Positions 15,831 through 24,715 of a stretch of 64,000 nt of DNA are shown one piece after another (the first letter of the stretch is position 1; every line of letters starts with the position of its first letter). Position numbers and translations under genes: made by a program. The notes beneath the pieces are model-generated. The model did not search any database. It was given only the letters and a program-made list of their open reading frames with translations, and was not told where the DNA came from. The stretch is from an uncultured Bacteroidales bacterium (lineage in GTDB: Bacteria; Bacteroidota; Bacteroidia; Bacteroidales; UBA932), in NCBI GenBank assembly GCA_934725575.1, contig CAKVCK010000008.1, positions 1-64,000 of the forward strand, written 5' to 3'.

Positions 15831-18077
15831 ATGTCTGAAGAAATGAATATAGTACGTGACCTCGCCGTCATCCTGATCTCGGCGGGAGCGTTCACGATAA
15901 TATCCAAGGCACTCAAACAACCGCTAATCATCGGCTACATCCTCGCCGGTTTCCTGATCGGCCCGAACATCAGTTTCTTTCCTGGAATATCCAGCGAGGC
16001 GACAGTGCACCAATGGTCGGAGATCGGCATAATATTCCTGATGTTCGGCCTCGGCTTGGAGTTCAGTTTCAAGAAGTTGCTGAAGGTCGGCGGAAGCGCC
16101 ATCGTCACGGCGGCCGTGAAGTTCATCGGTGTGTTCCTGATCGGATTTGTCACAGCACAGGCTCTGTCCTGGAGCTTTATGGAAAGCGTATTCCTCGGCG
16201 GTCTGCTGTCGATGTCCTCCACGATGGTCGTGCTGAAGTCCTACGAAGACCTTGGCCTTAAGAACAAGCCATACGCTGGAGTCGTGTTCGGAACGCTGGT
16301 CGTCGAGGATCTGATAGCGATACTGTTGATGGTGCTGCTCTCAACAATGGCGGTCTCGCAGTCCTTCGCCGGCAAGGAGCTGATAATGAACATCGCCAAA
16401 CTCGTCTTCTTCCTGATCCTGTGGTTCCTCGTGGGAATCTACGTCATTCCGACCCTGCTGAAAAAGGCCAAGGAATATCTCAACGACGAGATTCTCCTTA
16501 TTGTCAGCATCGGCCTCTGCTTCGGAATGGTCGCATTGGCCACATCGGTCGGTTTCTCGTCCGCTCTCGGAGCCTTCGTCATGGGATCCATTCTCGCCGA
16601 AACCTCTGAAAGCGAACATATTGACCACATTGTGGAGCCTATCAAGAATCTTTTCGGAGCGATATTCTTTGTCTCCGTCGGAATGATGGTCGCCCCGTCG
16701 GTGATCGCCGAGCACTGGGCGATGATCCTTCTACTCTCCGTGATTGTCATCATCAGCCATATCATCTTCGCCGGAGCCGGCATAATCCTCACCGGCAATG
16801 GTTTGGACAATGCTGTCCACACTGGATTCAGCCTCGCACAACTGGGAGAGTTCGGATTCATCATAGCCGGAGTCGGCTGCACCCTCGGAGTGATGAGGGA
16901 TTTCATCTACCCGGTGATCATTGCGGTTTCCGTCATAACAACGTTCACGACTCCGTTTATGATAAAACTGGCGGATCCGTGCTACGATCTGTTAAACAAA
17001 CGGTTACCGGCCAAATGGATCGACAGGCTCGGCCAGATGAACGACTCAGGCAAACAGACCGCCGCCGAACACAACGAGTGGAAAACTCTGCTGAACGCCT
17101 ATTTCACACGCATCGTCCTCTACGGCGTGATCCTGATAGCGATCTACATCGGATCAAAACTTTACCTCAGACCGGCTGTGGAGAAATTTTTCCCGGAGCT
17201 AAGCGTGACCATACATAAGGTTATCGAGGTCGGGATAACCCTTGCCGTGATGCTCCCGTTCCTTTTCGGTCTCGGAGTCCATTCCGGCTCCATCAGCAAA
17301 TCCGCCCCTAAACTCCTGAAAGAGAAGCCGAGCAACATCTGGCCGTTGATGGGGCTGATCTTCGCGCGCTCATTCCTGGCGGTTGGAATCGTCCTGGCAG
17401 TGCTGTCGTCATATTTCCACCTCGCAGGCTGGACAGTTCTGGCAATCTTCTTCGCCGGCATAATATTCATTCTTTTCGCCCGCCAGTCCATCCATAAATA
17501 TTCAGCTCTGGAGATGCGTTTCCTCTCAAACTTCAATGAAAAGGAGGAGAATGAAAGGCGCAGCAAGCCGGTCGCTTCTTCCGTTAGCCAGAAACTCGCC
17601 GACTATGACGTTCACACAGAGACGCTTACCATCTCCCAGAATTCCACCTACGCTGGCAAGGCGCTCAAGGATATTCCTTTCAGGGCTAAGACAGGAGCGA
17701 ACATCATCAAAATCGCCAGAGGGTCAATGAATATGATCGTTCCGTCCGGTGATGTGGTTCTCTTCCCTGGCGACCAGATGCTTGCCATCGGCACTTCCGC
17801 CCAGCTTGAATCCTTAAGGAATATGATGGCGTCAGCTGTCGCTCCGGAGTCTCTGGACTCAGGTTCGAAATTCAAAATCGAGCCGGAAACGCTCACAGAA
17901 GATTCGTTCCTGACCGGCAAAACCTTACGTGGCACAAATCTCAGGAAATATCATTGTATGGTGATCAGCGTGCTACGGGACTCAAAATTTATCACCAACC
18001 CGGAACCCGATTTCAGGTTCCAAGTCGGTGACACTGTCTGGATCGCAGGGAATATCAGCGAATTAGAGACTGTTTAG
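15831..18077 (+). CDS. Monovalent cation:proton antiporter (KefB/CPA2 type) with RCK_C domains
   Basis: 748 aa. The first about 390 residues are a CPA2 antiporter: KALKQPLIIGYILAGFLIGPN, FGLGLEFSFKKLLK, ALGAFVMGSILAETSESEHID, FFVSVGMMV. A further membrane region lies at about 420-560 and two TrkA_C/RCK_C-like domains at about 590-650 and 665-745 (YAGKALKDIPFRAKTGANII; FLTGKTLRGTNL; RFQVGDTVWIAG). It is likely a K+ or Na+/H+ antiporter gated by a ligand at the RCK_C domains. No RCK nucleotide-binding GxGxxG core is visible. The stop overlaps the convergent lipoprotein gene by 4 nt. Confidence 0.87.
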   Translation: MSEEMNIVRDLAVILISAGAFTIISKALKQPLIIGYILAGFLIGPNISFFPGISSEATVHQWSEIGIIFLMFGLGLEFSFKKLLKVGGSAIVTAAVKFIGVFLIGFVTAQALSWSFMESVFLGGLLSMSSTMVVLKSYEDLGLKNKPYAGVVFGTLVVEDLIAILLMVLLSTMAVSQSFAGKELIMNIAKLVFFLILWFLVGIYVIPTLLKKAKEYLNDEILLIVSIGLCFGMVALATSVGFSSALGAFVMGSILAETSESEHIDHIVEPIKNLFGAIFFVSVGMMVAPSVIAEHWAMILLLSVIVIISHIIFAGAGIILTGNGLDNAVHTGFSLAQLGEFGFIIAGVGCTLGVMRDFIYPVIIAVSVITTFTTPFMIKLADPCYDLLNKRLPAKWIDRLGQMNDSGKQTAAEHNEWKTLLNAYFTRIVLYGVILIAIYIGSKLYLRPAVEKFFPELSVTIHKVIEVGITLAVMLPFLFGLGVHSGSISKSAPKLLKEKPSNIWPLMGLIFARSFLAVGIVLAVLSSYFHLAGWTVLAIFFAGIIFILFARQSIHKYSALEMRFLSNFNEKEENERRSKPVASSVSQKLADYDVHTETLTISQNSTYAGKALKDIPFRAKTGANIIKIARGSMNMIVPSGDVVLFPGDQMLAIGTSAQLESLRNMMASAVAPESLDSGSKFKIEPETLTEDSFLTGKTLRGTNLRKYHCMVISVLRDSKFITNPEPDFRFQVGDTVWIAGNISELETV

Positions 18078-18886
18078 AGTTTGATATATTCAGAATCCAG
18101 ATAAGGTTTGAGATCGTTCCAAGAGATTGTGACCTTGATTATCCCTTCCGCATAAGAGGCGACCTCGTATGGCTGGTAGTACCAAGTGATGCCATCGCCG
18201 GAGACTCCGCACTTACCGTTAGGCACCATCCCTTCCTGGAACATTCCCTCGAACGTAAGGCTTCCCTGCTCCTGCTGGATCTGCGTTTTTATCAGTTCGG
18301 TGACAGGCGCGACATAGCCCGGTTTGAACAGATCATTCTCCGTCACGATCTCGCCGGTCTTGGTGTTAATGATGTACGGAATCGAGTAATACATCCCGTG
18401 TGCCCCGCCGGTGTAGCTTTCACTGAACACCAGATAGGTAAGCAGATCCATAAACCCTTCTCCGAACTTTCCGACAGTGTTGTAGTACCAGTTGCAGAAA
18501 GTTGCCGGAGTCCAGGAATAGTCGTCTTCTTTAGAGTATGCAAGATATTCATCATAGCTTTCGCCCGCGTCTTTCTGATAGCCTGCGATCAAGGTGTCGG
18601 AAACCGCGTCAGACGCCTCCTCGACAGAGAGTCCGGCATATTCTTCCCCGAAGCAACTTGTGACAATGGCATCGTTGATTTTCCTTCGCAGAGCCTTTCC
18701 ACCCTCGTAGGATTTGTAATATTCAATGGAATGGCTGATCTTCACCGACGCCGAGTCATCCTGGACCAGCGTCTGCTCGTAAGTGTTTTCATAAGTTGTG
18801 ACCTCCGTCTCCTTCTCGGAGCAAGAGACCATTCCCAAGGCAAGCGTTCCCGCCACAGCCCAAAATGTCAGAATTCTGTTATTCAT
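18074..18886 (-). CDS. RsiV-like / DUF3298 lipoprotein
   Basis: 270 aa from ATG 18886 (MNNRILTF). A signal peptide ends in GMVSC, a lipobox-like Cys. The body has the DUF4163-DUF3298 layout: ISHSIEYYKSYEGG near the start, YTGGAHGMYYSIPYIINTKTG in the middle, and GITWYYQPYEVASYAEG near the end. These proteins resemble the extracellular part of the anti-sigma factor RsiV, but no cytoplasmic anti-sigma part is present. Location is the periplasm or membrane surface; the ligand is unknown. An upstream start at 18952 would put residues before the signal peptide and is rejected. Confidence 0.82.
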   Translation of the reverse strand: MNNRILTFWAVAGTLALGMVSCSEKETEVTTYENTYEQTLVQDDSASVKISHSIEYYKSYEGGKALRRKINDAIVTSCFGEEYAGLSVEEASDAVSDTLIAGYQKDAGESYDEYLAYSKEDDYSWTPATFCNWYYNTVGKFGEGFMDLLTYLVFSESYTGGAHGMYYSIPYIINTKTGEIVTENDLFKPGYVAPVTELIKTQIQQEQGSLTFEGMFQEGMVPNGKCGVSGDGITWYYQPYEVASYAEGIIKVTISWNDLKPYLDSEYIKL

Positions 18887-18982
18887 AGCAACATATATTA
18901 ATTCCCGGCAAATATAGGCAATATTCCGACCATTACTATGAATATTTATCAAAGATTCACAAGTTATTCTGATCAGGATTAC

Positions 18983-18990
18983 TAACTTTG
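18983..18990 (+). promoter_or_regulatory. -7 box for the nhaC-cdf operon
   Basis: TAACTTTG matches TAnnTTTG. ATG 19000 lies 9 nt after the box, so the transcript would have a leader of only a few nucleotides. This also rules out the upstream TTG (18988) as start. Confidence 0.55.
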
Positions 18991-18999
18991 CTGTCGATT

Positions 19000-20292
19000 A
19001 TGGAAAAGAACGAACTTACACGAAGGATGAACGGCTGGCTGGCGCTGAGTCCGCTGGCTGTGTTTTTGGTGACTTATCTGGTGTCGTCGCTGGTGGCGCA
19101 CGACTTTTATAAGGTGCCGATAGCGTCGGCGTTTCTGATCGCGTCTGTCTATGCGATGCTGATCACGAAAGGGGCTGTGGCTGAAAGGATAAGCATATTC
19201 TCAAGCGGGGCGGGCAACAAGAACGTCCTGCTGATGATCTGGATATTCGTGATGGCTGGGGCGTTCGCAACCACGGCAAAGGCAATCGGGAGCGTGGAAG
19301 CGACTGTCAATCTGACGCTTACTGTTCTTCCGGGCAAATGGCTGCTGGCGGGATTGTTCCTGGCTTCCTGCTTCATCTCTATGTCGATCGGCACGAGTGT
19401 CGGAACGGTGGTGGCACTTGTCCCAATCGCCTCAGGTCTGGCGGAACAATCCGGGCTGTCTCTGGCGATGCTGACCGGCCTGATTGTGGGAGGAGCATTT
19501 TTCGGGGACAATCTGTCTTTCATCTCCGACACCACAATCGCCTCGACCACATCTCAGGGCTGCTCGATGTCCGACAAGTTCAAGGCGAACATCTGGATCT
19601 GCGGGCCGGCGGCACTGATAGTCACGGTCATCTACGTCATCATCGGACTCAACCACGGAGCGACTCCTGAGATCGGGGAAATTGAATACGTCAAACTCAT
19701 TCCCTACCTGTCGGTCATCGTGCTGGCACTATGCGGACTGAATGTCCTGCTTGTACTCGGAATCGGCCTGCTGCTCAGCGCGGCGATCGGATTCGTGAAC
19801 GGAATGACGTGGCTCGGATTTCTCGGCAGTGTCGGGGACGGAATCGCTGGGATGGGCGAACTGATCATCGTGACAATGCTGTCGGGCGGAATGCTGGAGT
19901 TGATCCGGCACAATGGCGGTATCGATTTCATCATCAAGGGTTTGACCAAGGGCATCAAAGGAAAGCGAGGCGCCGAGTTCAGCATAGCCGGGCTTGTCGG
20001 GCTGTCGAATTTCTGCACGGCCAACAACACTATAGCGATTCTGACGACCGGAGACATCGCCCGTGACATCACCAAGAAATTCGGGCTTGACCCAAGGAAA
20101 TCCGCCAGCCTTCTGGACACGTTCTCCTGCGTCGTACAGGGCATAATCCCTTACGGAGCGCAACTACTGATGGCTTCCGGATTCGCCGGGATCTCCGCCG
20201 CGGCGATTATTCCTTGCCTCTACTACCCGTTCGTGCTGTGCGTAGTGGCTTGTTTCTCAATCATATTCAGACTTCCTAAACGTTACTCATAA
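19000..20292 (+). CDS. Na+/H+ antiporter, NhaC family
   Basis: 430 aa from ATG 19000, with about 11-12 membrane segments. NhaC signatures include SIGTSVGTVVALVPIA, GLIVGGAFFGDNLSFISDTTIAS and SNFCTANNTIAILTTG. It is expected to exchange external H+ for internal Na+ (some relatives exchange malate/lactate or tyrosine/tyramine). Its stop codon overlaps the start of the CDF gene (TAATG), so the two are translated from one message. Confidence 0.87.
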   Translation: MEKNELTRRMNGWLALSPLAVFLVTYLVSSLVAHDFYKVPIASAFLIASVYAMLITKGAVAERISIFSSGAGNKNVLLMIWIFVMAGAFATTAKAIGSVEATVNLTLTVLPGKWLLAGLFLASCFISMSIGTSVGTVVALVPIASGLAEQSGLSLAMLTGLIVGGAFFGDNLSFISDTTIASTTSQGCSMSDKFKANIWICGPAALIVTVIYVIIGLNHGATPEIGEIEYVKLIPYLSVIVLALCGLNVLLVLGIGLLLSAAIGFVNGMTWLGFLGSVGDGIAGMGELIIVTMLSGGMLELIRHNGGIDFIIKGLTKGIKGKRGAEFSIAGLVGLSNFCTANNTIAILTTGDIARDITKKFGLDPRKSASLLDTFSCVVQGIIPYGAQLLMASGFAGISAAAIIPCLYYPFVLCVVACFSIIFRLPKRYS

Positions 20293-21185
20293 TGGACAGG
20301 ACCGCAAAGGTAACATTCGTGACACTGGTCGGATCAGTTGTCAACATCATTCTGACGGTTTTCAAGATCTTCGCCGGTGTTCTTGGACGCTCAACCGCGA
20401 TGATAGCGGACGGAATCCATTCACTGTCAGACCTTCTGAGCGACATCGTCGTGATTGTGTTCGTGAAGATTTCAGCCAAGGGCCGGGACAAGGACCACGA
20501 CTACGGGCACGGGAAGTTCGAGACTTTCGCCACACTGATAATCAGTCTGATGCTGATCGTCGTGGCTGTCAACCTGATGTCCGGCGGCATAAACAAGATC
20601 CGCCAGATTCTGGATGGAGGAGAAGTAAGTTCTCCCGGAATGATCGCTCTTTGGGCAGCCGTAGCGTCAATAGTCCTGAAAGAAATCCTTTACCGTTACA
20701 CGATCATCCAAGGAAAGGCTCTGAACAGCCCGATGATGATAGCCAACGCTTGGCATCACCGTTCAGATGCTTTCTCGTCCGTTGGCTCACTGCTCGGAAT
20801 CGCGGGCGCCATATTCCTTGGTGACAAATTCGTCATTCTTGACCCGATCACAGGTTGCGTCATCAGCATATTCATACTTGTGATGGCGGTGAAGATGTCT
20901 GTGCCGGCTATCAAGGAACTTCTGGATGTGTCACTTCCAGACGATGTGGAGGAAAAGATCGAGGCCACGGCCAAATCCGTCAAAGGAGTGGTCGATCTTC
21001 ACGAGCTGAAAACACGACGCGAAGGGCCGGGAATAATAATGGAAGGCCACCTTGTGCTGGATTCTGAGATATCACTGAAAGAGGCGCACGACATCTCCAA
21101 GAAAGTCGAGGAGTCCCTCCGCAAGGAATTCGGCCCTGAGACCCAGATCTCCCTTCACCTTGAGCCGGAGGACGACGCAGAGTAA
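20292..21185 (+). CDS. Cation diffusion facilitator (CDF) family metal exporter
   Basis: 297 aa. Six membrane segments are followed by a cytoplasmic C-terminal domain (about 210-295) ending in STEISLHLEP-like sequence (ETQISLHLEPED). Zinc-site residues: ADGIHSLSDLLSD in TM2 and HHRSDAFSS in TM5; the DYGHGKFE loop after TM2 is typical. It is probably a Zn2+/Fe2+/Mn2+:H+ antiporter. Coupled to NhaC by a 1-nt stop/start overlap; it converges on the P-type ATPase gene 18 bp away. Confidence 0.9.
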   Translation: MDRTAKVTFVTLVGSVVNIILTVFKIFAGVLGRSTAMIADGIHSLSDLLSDIVVIVFVKISAKGRDKDHDYGHGKFETFATLIISLMLIVVAVNLMSGGINKIRQILDGGEVSSPGMIALWAAVASIVLKEILYRYTIIQGKALNSPMMIANAWHHRSDAFSSVGSLLGIAGAIFLGDKFVILDPITGCVISIFILVMAVKMSVPAIKELLDVSLPDDVEEKIEATAKSVKGVVDLHELKTRREGPGIIMEGHLVLDSEISLKEAHDISKKVEESLRKEFGPETQISLHLEPEDDAE

Positions 21186-21203
21186 GGGGAATCCGAAATA
21201 TTC

Positions 21204-23087
21204 CTAAACTTTCAGAGCGCGCATCGCGTTCAGGACAGCGAGGACGGTAACGCCGACATCGGCGAAGACGGCCATCCACATTGTGGCGATGCCAAGGACG
21301 GCAAGGACGAGGACGAGAAGTTTTATGAATATGGCGAAGAAGGTGTTCTCCCTTGCCAGACGGAGGGTCTTACGGGCGATCTTCACGCCAAGGGCTATCT
21401 TTGACGGCTTGTCATCCATCAAGACCACATCGGCGGCCTCTATCGCGGCATCGGATCCGAGTCCGCCCATCGCTATTCCGAGATCGGCTCTTGCGAGCAC
21501 AGGAGCGTCGTTGATGCCGTCACCCACAAAGGCGAGCGTCTTTCCGGACGGCTTATTATCAAGAAGTTTCTCTAACTCAGAGACTTTGTCTGCCGGCAAG
21601 AGTTCGGCGTGGAACTCGTCAAGCCCGATGGCCGAGGCGACATATTCACCGACCTCACGCTTGTCTCCGGTGAGCATCACAGTCTTTGTGACGCCTTCGG
21701 CCTTGAGAGCCTTGATCGCATCGGCGGAATCAGCCTTGATCCTGTCAGAGACCACAATGTGTCCGACGTATGTTCCATCGACGCTGACGTGTACGATCGT
21801 GCCGTTCTTCTCACAAGGTTTCCACTTCGCTCCGACCGCGTCCATCATCTTGGTGTTGCCCACGCAGACGGTCTTTCCGTTCACCACAGCGCGTACTCCG
21901 TGACCGGCGATCTCCTCGACATTTTCGACCGAGCATCCATCGGCCTCGTCAGGATAAGCGTTCTTAAGTGAGATTGCTATCGGGTGTGACGAATATCTCT
22001 CCACGTGTGCCGCAAGATGCAGAAGTTCCTTCTCATCAATCGTTTCCGGATGCACGGCGGTCACATCGAACACGCCTTCGGTAAGTGTGCCGGTCTTGTC
22101 AAAGACAACCGTTCCGACTTTGGCCAAAGCCTCAAGATAGTTGGAACCTTTGATCAGGATTCCTTTGGATGACGCTCCGCCGATGCCACCGAAGAATGAG
22201 AGCGGAACGGAAATCACAAGGGCGCACGGACAGGAGACGATCAGGAATGTCAGAGCCCTGTAGAGCCAGGTGGCGAAAGTGCCGCCGAAATCTCCGGAGA
22301 GGACCGGAGGAATGAAAGCCAGCACCAATGCGGCGATCACGACAACCGGGGTGTAGATCTTTGCGAACCTTGAGATGAAGCTTTCGCTCTTGGACTTGTT
22401 CTCGGAAGCGTTCTCGACAAGGTCAAGGATCTTGGATGCGGTTGACTCACCGAAAGCCTTCGTGACTTTCGCGCGGATGACTCCGGTAAGGTTCACGCAA
22501 CCAGAGATAATGTCATCGTCTTTAGATATGCTCCGTGGAACGCTTTCTCCGGTCAGGGCCACGGTGTCAAGGCTCGATGTCCCTTCGAGGACTACTCCGT
22601 CCATCGGGACTTTCTCGCCCGGTTTTACTACGATTGTCTCTCCGACTTTGACTTCTTCTGGATTGACTGTCAAGACTTTCCCGTCACGTTCAACATTGGC
22701 CGTGTCCGGTCTTATGTCCATCAATGCCGAGATTGACTTGCGGCTCCGGCCTTCGGCTATGTCCTCGAAAAGTTCTCCGACCTGAAAGAACAGCATCACG
22801 AAGACCGCCTCCGGAAACTGTGTCTCAGCTCCTGGAAGGAATCCGATGCAGAGCGCGCCGATGGTGGCGATGCTCATCAGGAAGTCCTCATCGAAAAAGT
22901 CGCCTTTGAGGATATTCTCTCCGGCTTCAAGCAAGGTGTCGTAACCGGCGATGAGATAAGGGATTAAATAAACAAGGAGAAGCTGCCAGACGCTGAGGTC
23001 GCACTTCTTCTCGACCAAGACTGCCACGCCAAGCAGGGCGGCTGAAAGAATGATTCTCGCGAATCTGATTTTGTTTTCCTTCTCCAT
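21204..23087 (-). CDS. Zn/Cd/Pb-exporting P1B-type ATPase without N-terminal HMA domain
   Basis: 627 aa. Phosphorylation site DKTGTLTEG (Asp330), TGES actuator loop (179-182), metal-binding SCPCALV in the membrane (CPC 286-288), and hinge GDGINDAPVLARADLGIAMG. CPC with a Zn/Cd-type TM8 tail (KLLVLVLAVLGIATMWMAVFADVGVTVL) points to the ZntA/CadA group. It starts with a short tail and goes straight into the membrane, so the usual N-terminal metal-binding domain is missing. It lies head-to-head with a Fur-family regulator across a region with a 36-bp perfect palindrome, suggesting zinc-dependent control (inferred). Confidence 0.9.
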   Translation of the reverse strand: MEKENKIRFARIILSAALLGVAVLVEKKCDLSVWQLLLVYLIPYLIAGYDTLLEAGENILKGDFFDEDFLMSIATIGALCIGFLPGAETQFPEAVFVMLFFQVGELFEDIAEGRSRKSISALMDIRPDTANVERDGKVLTVNPEEVKVGETIVVKPGEKVPMDGVVLEGTSSLDTVALTGESVPRSISKDDDIISGCVNLTGVIRAKVTKAFGESTASKILDLVENASENKSKSESFISRFAKIYTPVVVIAALVLAFIPPVLSGDFGGTFATWLYRALTFLIVSCPCALVISVPLSFFGGIGGASSKGILIKGSNYLEALAKVGTVVFDKTGTLTEGVFDVTAVHPETIDEKELLHLAAHVERYSSHPIAISLKNAYPDEADGCSVENVEEIAGHGVRAVVNGKTVCVGNTKMMDAVGAKWKPCEKNGTIVHVSVDGTYVGHIVVSDRIKADSADAIKALKAEGVTKTVMLTGDKREVGEYVASAIGLDEFHAELLPADKVSELEKLLDNKPSGKTLAFVGDGINDAPVLARADLGIAMGGLGSDAAIEAADVVLMDDKPSKIALGVKIARKTLRLARENTFFAIFIKLLVLVLAVLGIATMWMAVFADVGVTVLAVLNAMRALKV

Positions 23088-23147
23088 ATTCTTTCTTTGA
23101 CTTTGATTTCAACGGTGCAAAGGTCGATAATCATTTCTGCAACTTGG

Positions 23148-23183
23148 TTGCAAATTTTGGTTTGGTCAAACCAAAATTTGCAA
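23148..23183. repeat. 36-bp perfect palindrome between the metal ATPase and Fur-family genes
   Basis: Two 17-nt arms (23148-23164 TTGCAAATTTTGGTTTG and 23167-23183) are exact reverse complements around GT. It lies upstream of both divergent genes, so it is not a terminator for either. The inner CAAATTTTG/CAAAATTTG core is shared with the hairpins at 50.1 and 51.1 kb. A smaller hairpin GTCGGC-agaa-GCCGAC follows at about 23229-23244. Candidate operator, or a decayed mobile element. Confidence 0.85.
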
Positions 23184-23302
23184 CATATACCCCCCTGCAC
23201 CCCCTTTGGAGGATTTCGGCCTATGGCCGGTCGGCAGAAGCCGACTTGTCGCTTCGCTCCTGTCATTCTATCGAACGGAATACAATACTTCAAAAAATTA
23301 AG

Positions 23303-23310
23303 TAAATTTG
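23303..23310 (+). promoter_or_regulatory. -7 box for the fur-like/eamA/nitroreductase operon
   Basis: TAAATTTG matches TAnnTTTG and lies 30 nt before ATG 23341. This puts the 36-bp palindrome well upstream (about -125) of this start. Confidence 0.55.
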
Positions 23311-23340
23311 CGATGCGTAATATAAAAACAGATAGGAGAT

Positions 23341-23775
23341 ATGCCGAACATAGACCTGACGGAATTGCTTGAGAGGCACGGGGTGAAAACCACGGCCAAC
23401 AGGCTGATTGTGGCAAAGGCGCTCCTTACCGAGGGCCGTCCGCTGAGCCTTATGGAGCTGGAGGACAAGATCGGCACGATCGACAAGTCTGGAATATTCA
23501 GAAGCCTCACGCTGTTCAAGGAGCACCACCTCGTGCACGCGATCGAGGACGGCGGCGACGGCACCCGCTACGAGCTCTGCCTGAGCCACGACTCAGCGCG
23601 CGACGAGGACGCGCACGTGCATTTTTTCTGCGAGAAGTGCCACCGCACCTTCTGCCTTGAGGACATCCACATCCCCCCTGTGACGCTCCCGGCGGGATAT
23701 TCAGAAACCACGGCGAACTACCTTATTAAAGGAATATGCCCGCAATGCTCGGAGGACGGCTATGGCGAACAGTAA
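23341..23775 (+). CDS. Fur-family transcriptional regulator (Zur-like)
   Basis: 144 aa. The N-terminal winged helix (LLERHGVKTTANRLIVAKALL ... SGIFRSLTLFKEHHLVHAIEDG) is followed by a dimerisation domain with metal ligands HVHFFCEKCHRTFC and a second pair CPQC, giving the structural Zn(Cys)4 site of the family. It is divergent from a Zn/Cd ATPase, so zinc sensing (Zur) is the best guess, but iron or peroxide sensing is not excluded. Its 3' end overlaps the EamA gene by 14 nt. Confidence 0.85.
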   Translation: MPNIDLTELLERHGVKTTANRLIVAKALLTEGRPLSLMELEDKIGTIDKSGIFRSLTLFKEHHLVHAIEDGGDGTRYELCLSHDSARDEDAHVHFFCEKCHRTFCLEDIHIPPVTLPAGYSETTANYLIKGICPQCSEDGYGEQ

Positions 23776-24715
23776 TCGGAATGGAATGGCGGGCGGCAAT
23801 CTGAAAGGGCATCTGGCACTGCTGGCGGCCTACACGATCTTCGGCGTCAACATCGTACTGACAAAGGACATCTCCAATTCGGCGGTTGTCTCCCCTATCG
23901 CATTGTTCACGCTGAGAGCCATCGGAGCGTCAGCTTTGTTCTGGCTGATCTCATTGTTCACGCCTAAAGAGAAAGTCCCGATCAAAGATCTGATACAGAT
24001 TGCGTTGGCATCCATATTCGGTCTGTTCATCACCCAATACACGTTCCTCAAAGGCATCACGATGGCCACGACCATAGACGCATCCATCATCGGAACACTC
24101 GGCCCGATCTTCACCATGTTCTTCGCGTTCATATTCGTAAAAGAGCCTATCACCGCGAAGAAGGCCGCCGGAGTAGGAATCAGCTTCATCGGAATCATAT
24201 TCCTGATATTCAATTCCGTACACAGTCACAATGGGGTCGAGGCCACGCAGCCTTTAGGGTTTATTCTGCTGTTCCTGAACAGCATCAGCTTCTCGCTGTA
24301 CCTCGGAGCGTTCAGGCCGCTGATTCAAAGATATTCAGTGATCACTTTTATGAAGTGGATGTTTCTTTTCTCGCTTCTGATGTCGCTGCCGCTGTCTTTT
24401 GAGGATCTGCTCCACACCGACTACGCCGCCATCAAGTTGCCGCAAGCCCTTGAGATAGGCTATCTTATCTTCTTTGCCACCTTTGTCGCATACTTTCTGA
24501 TTCCGGTCGGCCAGAAAAGCGTCCGCCCGACCATCGTGGCGATGTACACCTACCTTCAGCCGATTCTGGCCTGCCTGCTCAGCGTCATCGGCGGGATGGA
24601 CACGATGACCTGGCAGAAAATAGTAGCCATCATTATGGTTTTCAGCGGAGTGGCAGTCGTCAACCGGAGCCGCGCCGCTTCACACAATCAAAGTCTCAAA
24701 CATTTAAATCCATGA
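23762..24715 (+). CDS. EamA/DMT-family transporter
   Basis: 317 aa with ten membrane segments and two EamA repeats (LAAYTIFGVNIVLTKDIS ... GVGISFIGIIFLIF; LNSISFSLYLGAFRP ... MVFSGVAVVNRS). It is probably an exporter of amino acids or other small metabolites. It overlaps the regulator gene by 14 nt upstream and the nitroreductase gene by 4 nt downstream (ATGA), so the three form one operon. The substrate cannot be told; co-transcription with a Fur-type regulator hints at metal-linked expression. Confidence 0.87.
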   Translation: MANSNRNGMAGGNLKGHLALLAAYTIFGVNIVLTKDISNSAVVSPIALFTLRAIGASALFWLISLFTPKEKVPIKDLIQIALASIFGLFITQYTFLKGITMATTIDASIIGTLGPIFTMFFAFIFVKEPITAKKAAGVGISFIGIIFLIFNSVHSHNGVEATQPLGFILLFLNSISFSLYLGAFRPLIQRYSVITFMKWMFLFSLLMSLPLSFEDLLHTDYAAIKLPQALEIGYLIFFATFVAYFLIPVGQKSVRPTIVAMYTYLQPILACLLSVIGGMDTMTWQKIVAIIMVFSGVAVVNRSRAASHNQSLKHLNP

